Source of the DNA: Deinococcus koreensis
GTDB lineage: Bacteria; Deinococcota; Deinococci; Deinococcales; Deinococcaceae
Direction of reading: 5' to 3'
Assembly: GCF_002901445.1 (NCBI RefSeq)
Contig: NZ_PPPD01000001.1
Span: forward strand, 2,100,001 to 2,164,000
DNA length: 64,000 nucleotides
Made by a program: the position numbers and the translations under genes. Positions 10,201 through 18,488 of this stretch are shown piece after piece (the stretch's first letter is position 1; each line of letters begins with the position of its first letter). The notes under the pieces were generated by a model. That model worked only from the letters and a program-made list of their open reading frames with translations. It was not told where the DNA came from and made no database searches.

Positions 10201-11099
10201 AGAGCCAGTGGCAGGGTAGACAACTGGGCTCCATGGTCGACTAGCGTGACGTCTGTTCGATTCTCTTCCTCCCACAGGTGGAAGAGTTCGAGGAGTGCCA
10301 GTTGGCTTTCTTGGAATGCTGACGGGAAGGTGTCCAGCAGCGCGTCGATTCGACGCAGATTGATCGATCCCGCCTGGGGTGAGTGGGCATAGCGGTTGTG
10401 GCAGACCTTGCTCAGCACGTCATCGTGAAGTGCCAGGTTATTGAGTACGGCTTCAGCGCGCCCTGAGCGGATGTCGGCAACTGAGAAGGGAAGATATGTA
10501 AACCCAGCTGCACTCAGATTCCGCTGGCGACCCTTCTCGTCGTCGAACGTTTCACTGGAAATGAAATTTTGGCCGTGGTAGCGCTGCCCCTCGACTTCCA
10601 GGGCGTATCTCCGACTGCCCCGGAGTACGAAGTCAACTCTTCGCCTCTTGTTCTCGGAATCCTTAAACGGCTCTTGGGGCGTCAGCAACGACAACCCATC
10701 AAGTCCCAAGGAAGGCATGAATGCCTCTTCCAAGAAGAGCCGCTCGGCATAGTGTTCATCCTGGCCATACTCAGGCTTCCCAAGGTCATGACGCTCAATA
10801 AAGTCCGACAGGCTGGTGTAGTCACCGGCATCCTTCCGGGCTGTGCGATCCCGCAATTGGTTTGGACGGTCAATGAGGAGCTTCCAGTCCGTCACTCTTT
10901 CAAAAGCCCCTTCTGCATAGAGCAGGGGCGTCTGCTGCGTTTGGACAGAGATGAGATCGGGAGCAAGCTTGTGCGCTGTCCGGAGCACTGCTGAACGAAG
11001 TGGGGCAGGGAGTGCCCCCAGAGGTTGCTGGGTGGTGGTTCCCAATGTGGTCATGCCCCCGACGGCATGAACCAGAGACCACAAGGAGGACGAAGACAT
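7230..11099 (-). CDS. Large nuclease-like/RecQ-family helicase with internal Cys cluster
   Basis: A 1289-residue ATP-dependent SF2 helicase, far longer than RecQ (about 600). Residues about 110-215 look like a PD-(D/E)XK or Vsr/DUF559-type fold (RRRVDFVLRGSRRYALEVEG). Helicase motifs follow: Walker A LLPTGFGKS 458-466, DEAH 563-566, TATAS 603-607, and motif VI YQEAGRAGRDG 831-841. An insert between the RecA lobes carries CPDCG (734-738) and CLDCG (763-767), probably a zinc ribbon. A RecQ-like zinc site follows (NCGFCDVC), then about 200 helical residues. The first ATG (11099) has no SD; an AGGAGG lies 29 nt upstream and would suit an in-frame CTG at 11123. GC3 is lower than in the metabolic genes, suggesting transfer. 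A defence role is inferred from the type I system beside it. Confidence 0.85.
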   Translation of the reverse strand: MSSSSLWSLVHAVGGMTTLGTTTQQPLGALPAPLRSAVLRTAHKLAPDLISVQTQQTPLLYAEGAFERVTDWKLLIDRPNQLRDRTARKDAGDYTSLSDFIERHDLGKPEYGQDEHYAERLFLEEAFMPSLGLDGLSLLTPQEPFKDSENKRRRVDFVLRGSRRYALEVEGQRYHGQNFISSETFDDEKGRQRNLSAAGFTYLPFSVADIRSGRAEAVLNNLALHDDVLSKVCHNRYAHSPQAGSINLRRIDALLDTFPSAFQESQLALLELFHLWEEENRTDVTLVDHGAQLSTLPLALLDLISAAERVAAMYDLPLRLPRLTIAIRKPTDPTLYRTLLTEYLGDALDPHAIEPDPLRSRLDLSWLESETMPEDAIIVLPRQATVEGDVMLPRQMTALANMSRARYGANPPLDAQPIHVDRDLLDYFTRRFFNVPELKPEQVKLIQRALRQESGLGLLPTGFGKSLVFQLFAMLIPRTSLVISPLKALIRDQVHSLHRQGLVSVEAITSTDSTAAKSQKLEGFRTHAFRLLYVSPERLQIKGFAEELRASMNRTPVGALIIDEAHCVSEWGHDFRPAYLQIRRLREMLQEASGRPVPIIGLTATASEPVRKDVLRVLGLSEQNVEQLASSDRTNISLSVHPLGATHSNKADLLAHVIEKVIPAALHIPFREFMPLQPRNTYPHAGVIFAVYANTHGKTTLEEGVHAISKQLQRRIVHDPDLISVHASTAPTSCPDCGSAVYVSASAKELEAAGVMARYGGRCLDCGAMFSDRDIVTDKDWETKLLARQDAFQDSQFPLLVATKGYGMGIDKRNIRFVVHHALSSGLEGFYQEAGRAGRDGEHSHAALIYQPPAEECYQRHLKAAEEPPCVSDAGNLKFHKCPFGLKPLCDYGRQAHFVKSSYPGVEQDVAAATGLLPKLAEGPVFQLWKDEEVKTAQMALFRLQQLCVVGSYTLEYKARRTVSFEVERLPWTKSIVLHRLTEHLQRDLDLPYQAVQYLCQRAGLDTSPDHQTGGSQSTAESTLHRALIVLVNVVYDRIQRMRYQMLTNELEYARPPEAKKRVCRRVIIRSIFDSVDHLPDDYNCGFCDVCVPDLNFQRKNAVVAPKDANLDEITRLLPEVMEHFDPLALVSLVDLADRHGAVIGLSARASHQLEHDPSNLSALFLAGALRAKRHGSEDAAFNQLAMGYTEAVRTGAGEDAQRLFYDTAKRVQPEEAFGWITERGGKYDTPAGLRWIETEALTLFGEQSQQHTLIKTVRRLRQVQTVHEALQETIAPLQQLAESFGVTA

Positions 11100-11395
11100 G
11101 TAGGGGCCAACGTAGCAATGCAGGGCGCCCTCCTATGGCGCAAAACTCCATCCCGACCATTTAGGTTCCCTGAAGTTTACGGAGGTGGTGATCCCTCCAC
11201 CGCCCTCAGCCATCGAACGTTTTGGCGGCCATGATCTCAGCCCACGTCAAGCCGTTTGAGGTACCCGACCGTAACATGTGGTCTGAATTCCCCAGCTTGG
11301 GCTTGAACTGGCCAAACTCACCCCGTACACTCGTAACGTCGGAGCAGAAAATCGTGCGTTGGCAAAAACCAGAACCGAGAAAACACCGTCCCAGA
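11100..11395. other. Gene-free junction between helicase gene and tRNA-Phe fragment
   Basis: About 300 bp without a convincing gene. It must hold the promoter for the minus-strand helicase operon, but no clear -35/-10 pair was found. The right end carries a perfect 8-bp hairpin (11382-11389 with 11395-11402, loop CCCAG) that abuts the tRNA fragment. On the minus strand the hairpin is followed by TTTTC, so it can also act as a weak terminator. Confidence 0.5.
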
Positions 11396-11471
<76 letters not shown>

Positions 11472-11478
11472 CGTACAG

Positions 11479-11507
11479 AACATCCCCCGACTCACTCGGG
11501 GGATGTT
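11479..11507 (+). terminator. Terminator of the tRNA-Phe locus
   Basis: A perfect 12-bp stem (11479-11490 with 11496-11507, loop CTCAC) begins 8 bp after CCA and is followed by CCTTTGG. It is consistent with the native tRNA terminator having stayed on the chromosomal side of the junction. Confidence 0.75.
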
Positions 11508-11563
11508 CCTTTGGCTTCGCGCTCGCCCGCGACCAGCGCCCTCCTGCCTCACCTTCCGGGGCC

Positions 11564-12844
11564 TCAGCTTCCGGGCACGGCCCGGGGCTCTGGCGCCAGC
11601 ACCGCCAGCACGAGTTCGGCGAAGAGGCCGTTGGCCCAGCCGAACCACTCGCGCGTGAAGGTCGCGGGGTCGTCGGGGTGGAAACTCTCGTGCATCAGGC
11701 GGGTGCCGGCGGTGGTCGAGACCAGCATGTCCAGCGCAGCGCGGCGCTCGGCGGCGTCGGTGGCGGTCAGGCCGGCCATGGCGAGGCCGATCGGCCAGAC
11801 GTGCCCGGCCGGCGTGTGGGGGCTACCGACCCCCTGGGCGAAGGCCCCGCGCGCGAAGTAGGGATTGGCGGGGCTCAGGACGAAGCGCCGGGTGGCCCGG
11901 TAGGTGGGGTCGTCCGCGCTCAGGTAGCCCAGGTACGGCGCGGAGAGCAGGCTGGGCACGTTGGCGTCGTCCATCAGGACGTGGTGGCCCCGCCCGTCGG
12001 TCTCGTAGGCGTACAGGCGGCCGAAGTCCGGGTGCGAGACCACCGCGTGCTCCTCGATCGCCGCGCGGATCTCGTGGCCCAGGGCGCGGCACACGGCGGC
12101 CAGTTCCGGGTCGTCCAGCCGCCCGGCCAGCTCCGCCGCGTGCGCGAGTTCCACAGCGGCCATCATGTTGCCGGGCACGTGGTAGTTGAGTTCGCAGGCG
12201 TCGTCGCTGGGCCGGAAGGCGCTCCAGATCAGGCCGCAGGGCGCGGTCGGGTGGCCCCGGCCCCCGGCGGGCAGGTTGTCGGTCGCCGGCACCTCGCCGG
12301 GGCGCCAGAAGCGGTAGGCGCTGCGTTCGTCGTGGCGCTGCTCGGTGTGCATCACCTCCAGGATCACCCGCAGGGCGCTCAGGAAGTCGCCGCGCAGCGG
12401 CTCCAGGTCGCCCGTGTGCCGCCAGTAGCCGTGCGCGAGCCGGATGGGGTAGCACAGCGAGTCGAGTTCGAACTTGCGCTCCCACACCAGCGGGTGGCGC
12501 GGCGGCTGGTCGCCGGCGTGGCCCGCCCCGCTGGGGGCGGCGTTGAAGGCGTTGGCGTAGGGATCGGTGAGCAGCTGCCGCGCCTGCTGCCGGATCACGC
12601 CGGCCAGCAGCTCGCGCAGCGGCGGGTCGCCGGCGCACAGCGGCAGGTAGGGCCAGACCTGCGCGGCGGCGTCGCGCAGCCACATGGCGGGGATATCTCC
12701 GGTGATCACGAAGGTGCCGCCGGGCCCCGGCTGCAGGGCGGTCTCCAGGCTGTTGGGCAGGCAGCGGGCGAAGGTGAGGGCGACCTCGGGCTGCTGGGCG
12801 AAGGCCTGCTCGACCTCGCGGATCAGGGCGTGGACGCTGTGCAT
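11564..12844 (-). CDS. GH125 exo-alpha-1,6-mannosidase
   Basis: A 426-residue protein of the metal-independent GH125 (formerly DUF1237) alpha-mannosidase family, which removes single mannose units from alpha-1,6-linked chains. Family hallmarks visible are ITGDIPAMWLRDAAAQVWPY near the N-terminus, the central WSAFRPSDDACELNYHVPGN block and MHESFHPDDP near the C-terminus. No signal peptide is seen, so it probably trims imported oligosaccharides in the cytoplasm. ATG 12844 is chosen because GAGAGGA lies just upstream; the open frame extends further but only as an antisense shadow. It is the last gene of the mannan operon, 20 bp after the permease. Confidence 0.9.
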   Translation of the reverse strand: MHSVHALIREVEQAFAQQPEVALTFARCLPNSLETALQPGPGGTFVITGDIPAMWLRDAAAQVWPYLPLCAGDPPLRELLAGVIRQQARQLLTDPYANAFNAAPSGAGHAGDQPPRHPLVWERKFELDSLCYPIRLAHGYWRHTGDLEPLRGDFLSALRVILEVMHTEQRHDERSAYRFWRPGEVPATDNLPAGGRGHPTAPCGLIWSAFRPSDDACELNYHVPGNMMAAVELAHAAELAGRLDDPELAAVCRALGHEIRAAIEEHAVVSHPDFGRLYAYETDGRGHHVLMDDANVPSLLSAPYLGYLSADDPTYRATRRFVLSPANPYFARGAFAQGVGSPHTPAGHVWPIGLAMAGLTATDAAERRAALDMLVSTTAGTRLMHESFHPDDPATFTREWFGWANGLFAELVLAVLAPEPRAVPGS

Positions 12845-12864
12845 GGGGTTCCTCTCGGGGGCGG

Positions 12865-13761
12865 CTATTTGCTGCCGGTGAAGGCGATGGACGAGGTGAA
12901 GTAGCGCTGGGCGAACACGAAGACCGCCAGCACCGGCAGCGAGACCACCACCGAGGCGGCCATGAGGGGGCCGTAGTCGGTGGTGTGGTTGAAGCTGAAG
13001 GCCTGCAGGCCCATCTGCACGGTCGCCATGTTGGGGTCGTTGAAGACGATCAGCGGCCACAGGAACAGGTTCCAGCCGGCCTGGAAGGTGAAGATGCCCA
13101 GGGTCGCCAGGGCCGGGCGGCACAGCGGCAGGTACAGGCTCCAGAAGATCCGCCACTCCGAGGCGCCGTCCACCCGCCCGGCGTCCATCAGGTCGTCCGG
13201 CAGGGTGCGGAAGAACTGGCGCATGAAGAACACCGCGAAGGCCCCCGAGGCGCCGGGCAGCACCACCGCCCAGTAGGTGTTCAGCAGCCCGAAGCCGCCG
13301 CGCCCGAACAGGTCGTTGCCGCCCGCGAGCGGAAAGCCCCGCAGGATCAGGAAGCTGGGGATCAGGGTGATGATGCCCGGCACCAGCAGCGAGGCGAGCT
13401 TCACGCGGAAGAGCCACTCGCGCCCCGGAAACCTCAGGCGCGCGAAGGCGTAGCCCGCCAGCGACCCCAGCAGCAGGTTGGCCGCCACCCCGAGCGTGGC
13501 CATCGAGAAGGAGTTCAGGAAATAGCGGCCGAAGGGCACGGTGGTGAAGGCCCGCGCGTAGTGCTCCAGCGTGACGCGCTGCGGCCACCACTGTACGGGG
13601 TCGCGGAAGATGTCGGCGTCGGGCTTGAGCGAGGTGACCAGCATCCAGTAGAAGGGCAGCGCCATCACGAGCGCCACCAGCGTCAGGCCGCCGTAGAAGA
13701 GCAGGTCGCCCAGCACGGCCAGCGGGCGGGGGCGGCGCCGTCTCAGGCCCGCTGCGCTCAT
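12865..13761 (-). CDS. Sugar ABC transporter permease (MalG type)
   Basis: A 298-residue inner-membrane permease of a carbohydrate importer, with about six hydrophobic segments. The EAA-type loop that docks the ATPase is visible as MDAGRVDGASEWRIFWSLYL, with D-G-A in place. The ATG overlaps the stop of the other permease (ATGA), so the two are coupled and probably form the heterodimeric channel. Substrate is inferred as alpha-mannooligosaccharide from the flanking GH76 and GH125 genes. Confidence 0.9.
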   Translation of the reverse strand: MSAAGLRRRRPRPLAVLGDLLFYGGLTLVALVMALPFYWMLVTSLKPDADIFRDPVQWWPQRVTLEHYARAFTTVPFGRYFLNSFSMATLGVAANLLLGSLAGYAFARLRFPGREWLFRVKLASLLVPGIITLIPSFLILRGFPLAGGNDLFGRGGFGLLNTYWAVVLPGASGAFAVFFMRQFFRTLPDDLMDAGRVDGASEWRIFWSLYLPLCRPALATLGIFTFQAGWNLFLWPLIVFNDPNMATVQMGLQAFSFNHTTDYGPLMAASVVVSLPVLAVFVFAQRYFTSSIAFTGSK

Positions 13762-14699
13762 GAGAGCCCCGAGTCGCGGTTCAGGCGCAGGTTCGCCACG
13801 CTGACCACCAGGATCGCCAGCGCCAGCACGAAGGCCTGCGCGCTGGCGTAGCCCATCTGCAGCTGCGTGAAGCCGTTCTGGTAGATCTGGTACACGGCGG
13901 TGGTGGTCGCGTAGCCCGGCCCCCCCTGGGTCATGACGTAGGCCTGGTCGAACAGCTGGAAGGCGCCGATCAGGGACATGAAGGTCACGAAGAAGGTCGT
14001 GGTGGCCAGCAGCGGCACGGTCAGGTAGCGGAACTGCTGCCAGGGCGAGGCGCCGTCGAGCGCGGCGGCCTCGTACAGCTCGCGCGGGATGCCCGAGAGC
14101 CCCGCGAGGTAGATGATGATGTTGCCGCCCAGCCCCTGCCAGAGGGTCACGAAGACGATGGCGTACAGGGCGGTGTCGGAGTTCGCCAGCCAGGCCGGGC
14201 CGCGGAGGCCCACCGCCGCGAGCAGCTGGTTGACCACCCCGTAGTCGCGCTGCAGCATCCACGACCAGACGGTCGCGCCGGCCACGCTGGAGGTCACCGA
14301 CGGCAGGTAGAAGAGCGTGCGGAACACCACCATGCCGGGCTTGGGACGCCGCAGCGCCAGCGCCAGCCCCAGCGCGCACAGCACCATGCTGGGCAGGTAC
14401 AGCAGCGCGTAGACCCCCACGTTGCGCACGCCCCGCCAGAACAGCGCGTCGCTCAGCAGCCGCTCGTAGTTCGCCAGCCCCACCCAGCGGATCGGCGTCA
14501 GGATGTCGTAGCGCGAGAAGCTCAGCACGAAGGCGGCGAACACCGGCAGCACGGTAAACACCAGGAACAGCAGCATGGTCGGCGTGATGAACAGCGCGGC
14601 GGCCCGGCCCTCGGCCCGCAGCAGCCGGGAGCGGCGCCGGGGCGCGCGGGCGAGCGGCGAACCCAGCGGCGTGTGCTGCGGTGTGTGCTGGACGGTCAT
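13758..14699 (-). CDS. Sugar ABC transporter permease (MalF type)
   Basis: A 313-residue membrane protein with six predicted hydrophobic segments and the EAA loop LYEAAALDGASPWQQFRYL followed by VPLL. MalF/UgpA-type permeases pair with a MalG-type partner, here the next gene. The start at 14699 has GGAGGTT upstream inside the regulator gene, and the regulator stop overlaps this ATG. The product belongs to the same importer as the binding protein at the operon head; no ATPase gene is nearby. Confidence 0.9.
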   Translation of the reverse strand: MTVQHTPQHTPLGSPLARAPRRRSRLLRAEGRAAALFITPTMLLFLVFTVLPVFAAFVLSFSRYDILTPIRWVGLANYERLLSDALFWRGVRNVGVYALLYLPSMVLCALGLALALRRPKPGMVVFRTLFYLPSVTSSVAGATVWSWMLQRDYGVVNQLLAAVGLRGPAWLANSDTALYAIVFVTLWQGLGGNIIIYLAGLSGIPRELYEAAALDGASPWQQFRYLTVPLLATTTFFVTFMSLIGAFQLFDQAYVMTQGGPGYATTTAVYQIYQNGFTQLQMGYASAQAFVLALAILVVSVANLRLNRDSGLS

Positions 14700-15883
14700 G
14701 GTGGGGAACCTCCGGGGGTGGGGGCGCTGGGGGCCGGGGGGCGGGCGGCGGGGGGCGGGGCCGTGGAGGCGCCCGGCACCAGCGCGTACGGCACGTACTC
14801 GCGCTGCGGCGTGGGCTGGCCGTCCAGGCGGGCCAGCGCCAGCGCCACCGCCCGGCGCCCGATGGCGTTCTCGCCCTGGCGGATGTGCGTGAAGTCGGGC
14901 CCGCCCAGCGGGCTGCCCGCCGCGTCGAAACAGGACACCGACACGTCCTGCGGCACCTGCAGGCCCAGCCCTCGCAGGACGTGGGTCACGGTCAGGGCGA
15001 GGTTGTATTCGGCCACCACGAAGGCCGTGACCCCCGGCGCGCGGGCGATGAACTCCCGCAGCCGCAGCACGTCGTCCTGCACGTTGCCGGGTTCCAGGTG
15101 CAGCGGCAGGGTGCTCTGCAGCGCGTGCAGGACGAGTTCCTGGCGCAGCCCCAGCCCGGCGGCCGCCAGCGCCGCGCCGTAGCCGGCGAAGCGGTCTTCC
15201 AGCGAGGTCGTGTGCTCGATGGGCGGCGACACGAAGGCGACGTCGCGGTGCCCCAGCGAGAGCAGGTGCGCGGTCAGTTCCTGCGCGGCGGCCACGTTGT
15301 CGGTCACCACGCTGGGGGCCGGGATGCCGCGCAGGTAGCGGTCGACCAGCACCAGCGGGTAGCCGTCCAGCACCGCCTGCAGCAGCGCCGGGTTGTAGTG
15401 CTCGCCGTGCACCGGAAAGACGATCAGCGCGCCCGCCCCGGCACGCCGCAGGGCGGCGACCCCGGCTTCCTCGGCCTGGCGCTCGCCGTAGCTGCGGCGC
15501 AGCAGCAGGTGGTGGCCGCGGGCGGTGCATTCCTCCTCGACCCCGCGCACGAGTTCCAGGCCGTAGGCGTCCGCGAAGTCCGGCAGCAGCAGCCCGATGG
15601 TCGCCAGCGTGACGCCCCCGCTGGAGGCTGGCAGCCCCAGCTCGGCGCGTGCCCGCTCCAGATCCGGCAGCGCGCTGCGCACGAAGGTGCCGCGCCCCCG
15701 CGCCCGCTCCACGATGCCCGCCTGCGCCAGCAGGTCGAGCGCCCGGCGGGTCGTGACCCGGCTGACCGAGAAGCGGCGGGCCAGCTCGACCTCGCCGGGC
15801 ACCCGGCTGCCGGCCCGCAGCTGTCCGGCGCGGACTTCCTCCAGAAGCTGGGCCATCACGTGGGCGTAGCGCAGGCCGGTCAT
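14696..15883 (-). CDS. GntR-type HTH fused to LacI-type sugar-binding domain, regulator
   Basis: A 395-residue transcription factor. Residues about 5-75 form a GntR winged helix (GSRVPGEVELARRFSVSRVT then the ALDLLAQAG helix). Residues about 90-375 match the periplasmic-binding-protein-like effector domain of LacI/GalR (TIGLLLPDFADAYGLELVRG, LVLVDRYL, GHRDVAFVS). This AraR-like arrangement usually gives sugar-induced derepression. A Pro/Ala-rich tail ends the protein. Both ends overlap neighbours by 4 bp, so the regulator is translated within the operon it presumably controls. The ligand is not deducible beyond mannan products. Confidence 0.9.
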   Translation of the reverse strand: MTGLRYAHVMAQLLEEVRAGQLRAGSRVPGEVELARRFSVSRVTTRRALDLLAQAGIVERARGRGTFVRSALPDLERARAELGLPASSGGVTLATIGLLLPDFADAYGLELVRGVEEECTARGHHLLLRRSYGERQAEEAGVAALRRAGAGALIVFPVHGEHYNPALLQAVLDGYPLVLVDRYLRGIPAPSVVTDNVAAAQELTAHLLSLGHRDVAFVSPPIEHTTSLEDRFAGYGAALAAAGLGLRQELVLHALQSTLPLHLEPGNVQDDVLRLREFIARAPGVTAFVVAEYNLALTVTHVLRGLGLQVPQDVSVSCFDAAGSPLGGPDFTHIRQGENAIGRRAVALALARLDGQPTPQREYVPYALVPGASTAPPPAARPPAPSAPTPGGSPP

Positions 15884-16935
15884 GAGCCAGTGTGCTCCGC
15901 CGGGGCACCGGGGCGCAGCGTCCCGGCCGGGGAGCCGGCCTCCAGGGCGGCCAGGCTGCCCAGCAGCGTCACCCCGCTGAGCGCCGCGCCGAGTTCCAGC
16001 GCACCCGCCGGCGCTGCCCCCCAGTCGGGGCCCGACAGGCCGCCGGGGGAGAGGTGGCGCAGGGCCGCCCCGGCGCCCGCCTCCAGTAGCGCCCGCACCT
16101 CCGGGGCCAGGGCCGGGTCGTGGCGGGCGAGCAGGCTCAGGTACCGCGCCAGGATGCCCTTGAACAGGCCGCCGTCGCCCGGGCCCTCGGCGGGGAAGAC
16201 CGGCCCGTAGCGCCCGGCGGCGGCGCGGGCGGTGCGGCGGGCCTGCTCCAGAAAGGGAGTCTCGCCGGTCGCCCGCCACAGCTCGGTTCCCGCCCCGATC
16301 ACCGTGCCCTCGTTGTAGGTGTAGGCCCAGTCGAGGTCCGTGGCGCCGTCGCCCCGGCGGTTCACGCCGTCCCAGACCACGCCGCTGTGGGGGTCGACCA
16401 GCGTGTCCAGCAGCCAGTCCCAGACCCGGCGGGCGAAGGCCAGATCCGCCGGGTCGCCGTGCCGGCGGAAGAGCCGCGCCCCGAGCAGCGCGGCCGGCGC
16501 GTTGGCGGGCGTGTTCTTGTACTCCGGCTGCGTCCGCCGCCAGGCCACGCCGCCGCCCTGGGCGGGGTTCCAGCCCTGGCGGATGTCGGTCCACAGCGCC
16601 CGGCACCCGTCCAGCCAGACCCCCTCGCCGGTGGCCGCGTGCAGGCGCTCCAGGGCCAGCGCCATCCACAGCATGTCGTCGTAGAACTCGTTGTGCAGCG
16701 TGCCGCCCTGGGCACGCCGGACGCCGGCCACCAGGGTGCGGGCCCGCCGCAGGTGGGTGTCGCCGCCCCGCGCGTGGGCGTCGAGCAGGGCGTCCAGCGC
16801 GTGCGCCTGCCACCAGTAGTGCAGGGGATCGCCGGCGGGCCGCCCCTCGTGCGTGCGGTACAGACCGGCGGCCTCGTCCCAGAACGTCCGGTCGAGGGCC
16901 GCCTGGGCCTGAGCCGCCTGAACCCGCCAGCTCAC
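15880..16935 (-). CDS. GH76 alpha-1,6-mannanase-family protein, cytoplasmic form
   Basis: A 351-residue (alpha/alpha)6-barrel glycosidase of family GH76, which cuts alpha-1,6-mannan backbones. The paired acidic residues typical of the family are D86-D87 in HNEFYDDMLWMALAL, and later family blocks (GGGVAWRRTQPEYKNTPANA, DWAYTYNEGTVIGAGTELW) are clear. There is no signal peptide, unlike the next GH76 gene. The start is GTG 16935, with GGGAG upstream and 13 bp after the neighbouring stop. Together with GH125 it probably finishes degradation of imported oligomannosides. Confidence 0.9.
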   Translation of the reverse strand: MSWRVQAAQAQAALDRTFWDEAAGLYRTHEGRPAGDPLHYWWQAHALDALLDAHARGGDTHLRRARTLVAGVRRAQGGTLHNEFYDDMLWMALALERLHAATGEGVWLDGCRALWTDIRQGWNPAQGGGVAWRRTQPEYKNTPANAPAALLGARLFRRHGDPADLAFARRVWDWLLDTLVDPHSGVVWDGVNRRGDGATDLDWAYTYNEGTVIGAGTELWRATGETPFLEQARRTARAAAGRYGPVFPAEGPGDGGLFKGILARYLSLLARHDPALAPEVRALLEAGAGAALRHLSPGGLSGPDWGAAPAGALELGAALSGVTLLGSLAALEAGSPAGTLRPGAPAEHTGS

Positions 16936-16948
16936 AGGGCTCCCGGTC

Positions 16949-18487
16949 TCACAGCGGCTCCAGCACCACGGCGTCGAGGTTGAGCCAGCCGGCGTCCTGC
17001 GGGCCGAAGAGCACCTGCACGGTGGAGGCCCCGGCCGGCAGGGTCAGGGGCACGCTCACGCTGGCCCAGGTCTGCCAGTCGGGGGTGGCGGGCAGCTTGA
17101 GCAGCGCCTTGCTTCCGTTGACGTCCAGGCGCCGCGAGGCCCAGCCCCCGCCCGCCGAGTAGCGCACCCGCGCCCGGTACCGCCCGGCCCTGGGCGCGTT
17201 CACCGTGAAGGCCACCCCCTGCCCGAGCGTGTGGAAGTCGTTCACGTAGCCGCGCCCGGAGTGGCCCGGCGCCCGGTCGCTGCTCTCCACGCCCAGGCGG
17301 CGGGCGTTCTCGGCCTCGTAGCGGCCGTCGGCCCAGGGCACCCCGGCGGGCTGCGGGCCGGCCGCCAGCACCGCCGCCACCGCCGAGCCGGCGCTCAGGC
17401 TCTCCAGAGCGCCCGGTTCCAGCGGATCTGGGCCCGCCCCCTGGCCGGGGGGCGTGTCCCAGGCGGTGCCGGTCAGGCCGTCGGCGCGGCGGGCGTTCCA
17501 GGCGGCCTGGGCCTGCCGCGCCAGCGCCCGGGCGTAGGCCTCGCCACCGCTCTGAGCTGCCAGCTCCCGCAGCGCCCGCACGAAGACCCCCTTGAAGCCG
17601 CCGCCGTCGCCGGCACCCTCGTCGAGCAGCACGCCGTTCTGGGTCAGGTTGCGCAGCGCCCAGTCGGCGGCGTCCCGGGCGACCTGCAGGGCGGCCGGGT
17701 CGCCGCCGGTCTGCGCCATCGCCAGCCCGGCGTCCATCACGGCGCCGAAGTTGTAGGTGAAGTCCCAGCGGGTCACGGCGCCGCTGCCCTCGCCGCTCAC
17801 GTGGTCGTACACGCGCGGGCCGTCGATCAGCCGCGAGCGCAGCCAGACCCAGCCCAGGCGGGCGCGCTGCAGGTACTCGGCCTCGCCGGTCGCGCGGTAG
17901 AGGCCCAGGTGGGTGGCGACCAGCGGGGCGTTGGTCGCCACGTTCTTCTGATCCTTCACGGAGCGGCGCCACCACACGCCGCCCCCGTAGGCCGAGTCCC
18001 AGCCCTGCCAGATGCGGTCGGCCAGCGCGCGGGCCCGCTCCAGGGCGGCCGGGTCGCCGCTCTGCTCGTGGGCCCGCAGCTCGGCCTGGGCCAGCCAGCC
18101 CAGGTCGTCGTTGTAGTCGTTGCCCGCCGGGTCGTAGTTCCGCAGGAACCCCGCCTGCACCTGCGCGGCGCTGGGGCCGGCCGGAGGGGTGGCCCCGGTA
18201 CCGACCAGCCCCTCGGCCGCGTCCAGCGTCAGGCTGTAGAGCTGCGCCGCCCACCAGAAGTCGCTGTAGCGGCCGCCCTCGGGCCCGGAGCTGCGCTGCT
18301 CGCGCACCCGGCAGTCGCTGAAGGTGCAGAAGGCCCCCGCCTCGGCCCGCCAGTAGGCCCGGCTGAAGTCCCGCCACATGTCGGCCGGCTGAACCGGGGT
18401 CGGGGTTGCCGGGGTCTGGGCCGGCGCCGCCCCGGTCGCCGTGACCAGCAGCGCGCCGGTCACCGCCAGCTGCAGGGCCGCGCGCAT
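16949..18487 (-). CDS. Secreted GH76 alpha-1,6-mannanase with C-terminal CBM6/CBM35-like domain
   Basis: A 512-residue exported endo-acting mannanase. Residues 1-24 are a signal peptide ending APAQ. The GH76 domain (about 35-370) has D127-D128 in DYNDDLGWLAQAE and GGGVWWRRSVKDQKNVATNA. A beta-sandwich module (about 385-512) opens with RYEAENA and ends LNLDAVVLEPL, typical of CBM6/CBM35, and should bind polysaccharide. It starts 1 bp after the binding-protein gene. It is likely the first enzyme to meet the polymer, releasing oligosaccharides for the importer. Confidence 0.9.
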   Translation of the reverse strand: MRAALQLAVTGALLVTATGAAPAQTPATPTPVQPADMWRDFSRAYWRAEAGAFCTFSDCRVREQRSSGPEGGRYSDFWWAAQLYSLTLDAAEGLVGTGATPPAGPSAAQVQAGFLRNYDPAGNDYNDDLGWLAQAELRAHEQSGDPAALERARALADRIWQGWDSAYGGGVWWRRSVKDQKNVATNAPLVATHLGLYRATGEAEYLQRARLGWVWLRSRLIDGPRVYDHVSGEGSGAVTRWDFTYNFGAVMDAGLAMAQTGGDPAALQVARDAADWALRNLTQNGVLLDEGAGDGGGFKGVFVRALRELAAQSGGEAYARALARQAQAAWNARRADGLTGTAWDTPPGQGAGPDPLEPGALESLSAGSAVAAVLAAGPQPAGVPWADGRYEAENARRLGVESSDRAPGHSGRGYVNDFHTLGQGVAFTVNAPRAGRYRARVRYSAGGGWASRRLDVNGSKALLKLPATPDWQTWASVSVPLTLPAGASTVQVLFGPQDAGWLNLDAVVLEPL

Positions 18488-18488
18488 C

